From Paenibacillus sp. JNUCC32 (GTDB lineage Bacteria; Bacillota; Bacilli; Paenibacillales; Paenibacillaceae): a stretch of DNA of 64,000 bases. The DNA lies in contig NZ_CP062260.1 of the NCBI RefSeq assembly GCF_014863545.1, positions 2,914,001 through 2,978,000 of the forward strand, in the 5' to 3' direction. Positions 63,601-64,000 of the stretch are shown piece by piece. Position 1 is the first letter of the stretch. The number at the start of each line of letters is the position of its first letter. The notes beneath the pieces were generated by a model that was given only the letters and a program-made list of their open reading frames with translations, was not told the origin of the DNA and did no database searches. The translations under genes were made by a program, and so were the position numbers.

Positions 63601-63993
63601 TCCGATACCACCATCATTGGCAGTGGTACCAGTAAAGACTTGTACAACGGGGAGCGCGGGGCCATCGACCTTGAAGCATCGAATGATCCGATCCGCAATG
63701 TTACGTTTACCAACATCGATATTCTGAACACCCAGCGCAGTGCGGTACAGTTCGGTTATGGCGGCGGGTTTGAGAACATCGTGTTTAACCATATCCGTAT
63801 AGACGGTACGGGACTTGACGGAGTAACGTCCTCGAGATTCTCGAGTCCGCATCCGGGTGCGGCGATCTACACGTACACGGGCAACGGGTCCGCAACATTC
63901 AACAATCTGACCATGCAAAATATCGCTCACCCTGATCTCTATTTCATCCAGAATGGTTTCCATTTAATTTTGAATGAAGCGATTGGGGATTAA
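60631..63993 (+). CDS. Secreted GH87-type alpha-1,3-glucanase (mutanase/mycodextranase) with carbohydrate-binding modules
   Basis: 1120 residues. Signal peptide (LVVIMLVSIVFTAAGPPAKASA); two discoidin (F5/8 C) domains at about 35-170 and 180-315; two CARDB-type beta sandwiches at about 318-425 and 431-545; a CBM-like domain at about 547-715 (RFDEVHWKMDT, EYGVDFIEIEPV); and a right-handed beta-helix from about 720 (SVTDFGAIPNDGQDD). Asp 889 (LADGVNF) and Asp 912-913 (NNGDDGLAVW) have the spacing reported for the three catalytic Asp of Paenibacillus and Bacillus GH87 enzymes. GH87 enzymes hydrolyse alpha-1,3-glucan of fungal walls or biofilms. GAAGGAGG lies just before the ATG. The CARDB pair in the middle is unusual compared with characterised family members as I recall them. 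Confidence 0.87.
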   Translation: MRNKLVGWPLVVIMLVSIVFTAAGPPAKASAAGGINLSIGKNVTASGQSQTYGPSNVNDGNPNSYWESTNHAFPQWIQVDLGTATSINEFVLKLPASWEPRTQTLSVQGSLNGTTFTNITGPADYAFDPAEGNSVTVSFDETSTRYVRLSVANNTTWPAAQLSEFEIYGPSVSPPTPPTGNNVASGKPITASSSTFTYVAAHANDNNVQTYWEGGSNPSTLTLDLESNHDITSIVLKLNPSTEWSARTQTIQVLGHDQTTTTFSNLVSAQSYTFAPASGNFVTIPVNATVKRLQLNITSNSGAPAGQIAEIEVYGTAGENPDLTITDMSWTPSSPSENDDITLHATVKNIGSAEAGATTVNFYLNDAKAGSSPLGPLAAGASATVSLQTGAPAAASYTLSAKVDEDDNIIELNDGNNSYSHSSPLVIGSVESSDLVGTIQWTPTTPMTGNAVAFTVNLKNQGNKATASGSHAISVALKNPAGSTIQTFNGSYHGALAAGASATVQIPGTWTAASGSYTLTTSVAPDANEVPVKRENNVSHANLTVYSSRGASMPYTRYDTDDAIRGGGALLKSAPTFDQALTASEASGQRYVALPTSGSNLEWTVREGEGGAGITMRYTMPDSSDGMGLDGSLDVYVNGSKKKTVPLTSYYSWQYFSSDHPADAPGGGRPLFRFDEVHWKMDTALQPGDKIRIQKSNADNLEYGVDFIEIEPVTAAIARPANSVSVTDFGAIPNDGQDDLTAFEAAVQAATSSGKTLYIPEGTFHLGNMWKIGSVGNMINDMKIMGAGIWHTNIQFTNPNAASGGISLRIGGQLDFSHIYLNSNLRSRYNQNAIYKGFMDNFGTNSKIHNVWVEHFECGFWVGDYAHTPAKIAEGLVIENSRIRNNLADGVNFAQGTSHSTVRNSSIRNNGDDGLAVWTSNVNGAPAGVNNTFSYNTIENNWRAAAIAFFGGSGHKATHNLIVDTVGGSGIRMNTVFPGYHFQNNTGILFSDTTIIGSGTSKDLYNGERGAIDLEASNDPIRNVTFTNIDILNTQRSAVQFGYGGGFENIVFNHIRIDGTGLDGVTSSRFSSPHPGAAIYTYTGNGSATFNNLTMQNIAHPDLYFIQNGFHLILNEAIGD

Positions 63994-64000
63994 ACGATAA

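Overview
The window looks like the chromosome of an endospore-forming Bacillales bacterium, most likely Paenibacillus. The evidence is a gerP spore-germination operon, the small acid-soluble spore protein gene tlp, strong GGAGG-type ribosome binding sites, sigma-K and ECF-type promoter motifs, a Gram-positive pdhABCD operon, and large secreted glycan-degrading enzymes with discoidin domains at both ends. I see no rRNA, tRNA, CRISPR array, insertion sequence or prophage. Nearly all of the window is chromosomal gene content without signs of recent transfer.

Layout. 1-3.1 kb: 3' part of a secreted heparinase II/III-like enzyme. 3.2-6.4 kb (minus): an SDR oxidoreductase, a DUF2500 membrane protein, a 60-residue cysteine-rich protein behind a CRP/FNR-type box, and an Asp-box beta-propeller lipoprotein. 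6.5-9.2 kb: spore block (tlp, gerPA-PE, and a divergent alpha-crystallin-like spore protein), with two back-to-back sigma-K promoters. 9.4-11.9 kb: a MarR-controlled NAD(P)H-binding protein and an imine-reductase-like dehydrogenase behind a MerR-type promoter. 11.9-18.1 kb (minus): a sugar ABC transporter lacking its ATPase, an aldo/keto reductase, an SDR and a GNAT acetyltransferase. 18.2-21.2 kb: xerS-like recombinase and moeA-mobB. 21.3-23.9 kb: a PspA, DUF350, DUF4178, DUF4247 envelope-stress cluster behind an ECF-type promoter. 24-29.3 kb: an old-yellow-enzyme reductase, a polysaccharide deacetylase, a LysM-3D cell-wall protein and an amino-acid ABC transporter with a fused binding protein and permease. 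29.8-36.5 kb: a GH13 amylase-type enzyme and the glycogen genes glgB-glgA (minus) and glgC (plus). 36.6-41 kb: a GNAT protein, a three-unit hairpin repeat array, and a lipoprotein-response regulator-histidine kinase operon. 41-44.8 kb: an orphan ABC ATPase, an MFS transporter divergent from an ArsR-like regulator, and a HAD hydrolase. 44.8-55.6 kb (minus): topB, gltD, thyA-dfrA and pdhABCD. 55.8-60.4 kb: an esterase, a low-molecular-weight phosphatase, a TRIC channel, thiN, an NlpC/P60 hydrolase and an orphan response regulator. 60.6-64 kb: a secreted GH87-type alpha-1,3-glucanase.

The most interesting signals are regulatory or small. They are the FNR-type box before the cysteine-rich mini-gene, the head-to-head sigma-K promoters, a 20-bp palindromic element present three times between 9.3 and 15.5 kb, the hairpin repeat array at 37.2 kb, the PspA cluster, and a lipoprotein-two-component operon. 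I found no wholly unknown multi-gene defence or mobile system. The PspA cluster and the FNR/cysteine-rich pair come closest to under-described biology. Start codons were reassigned from ribosome binding sites in many genes, and each such choice is stated in its entry.
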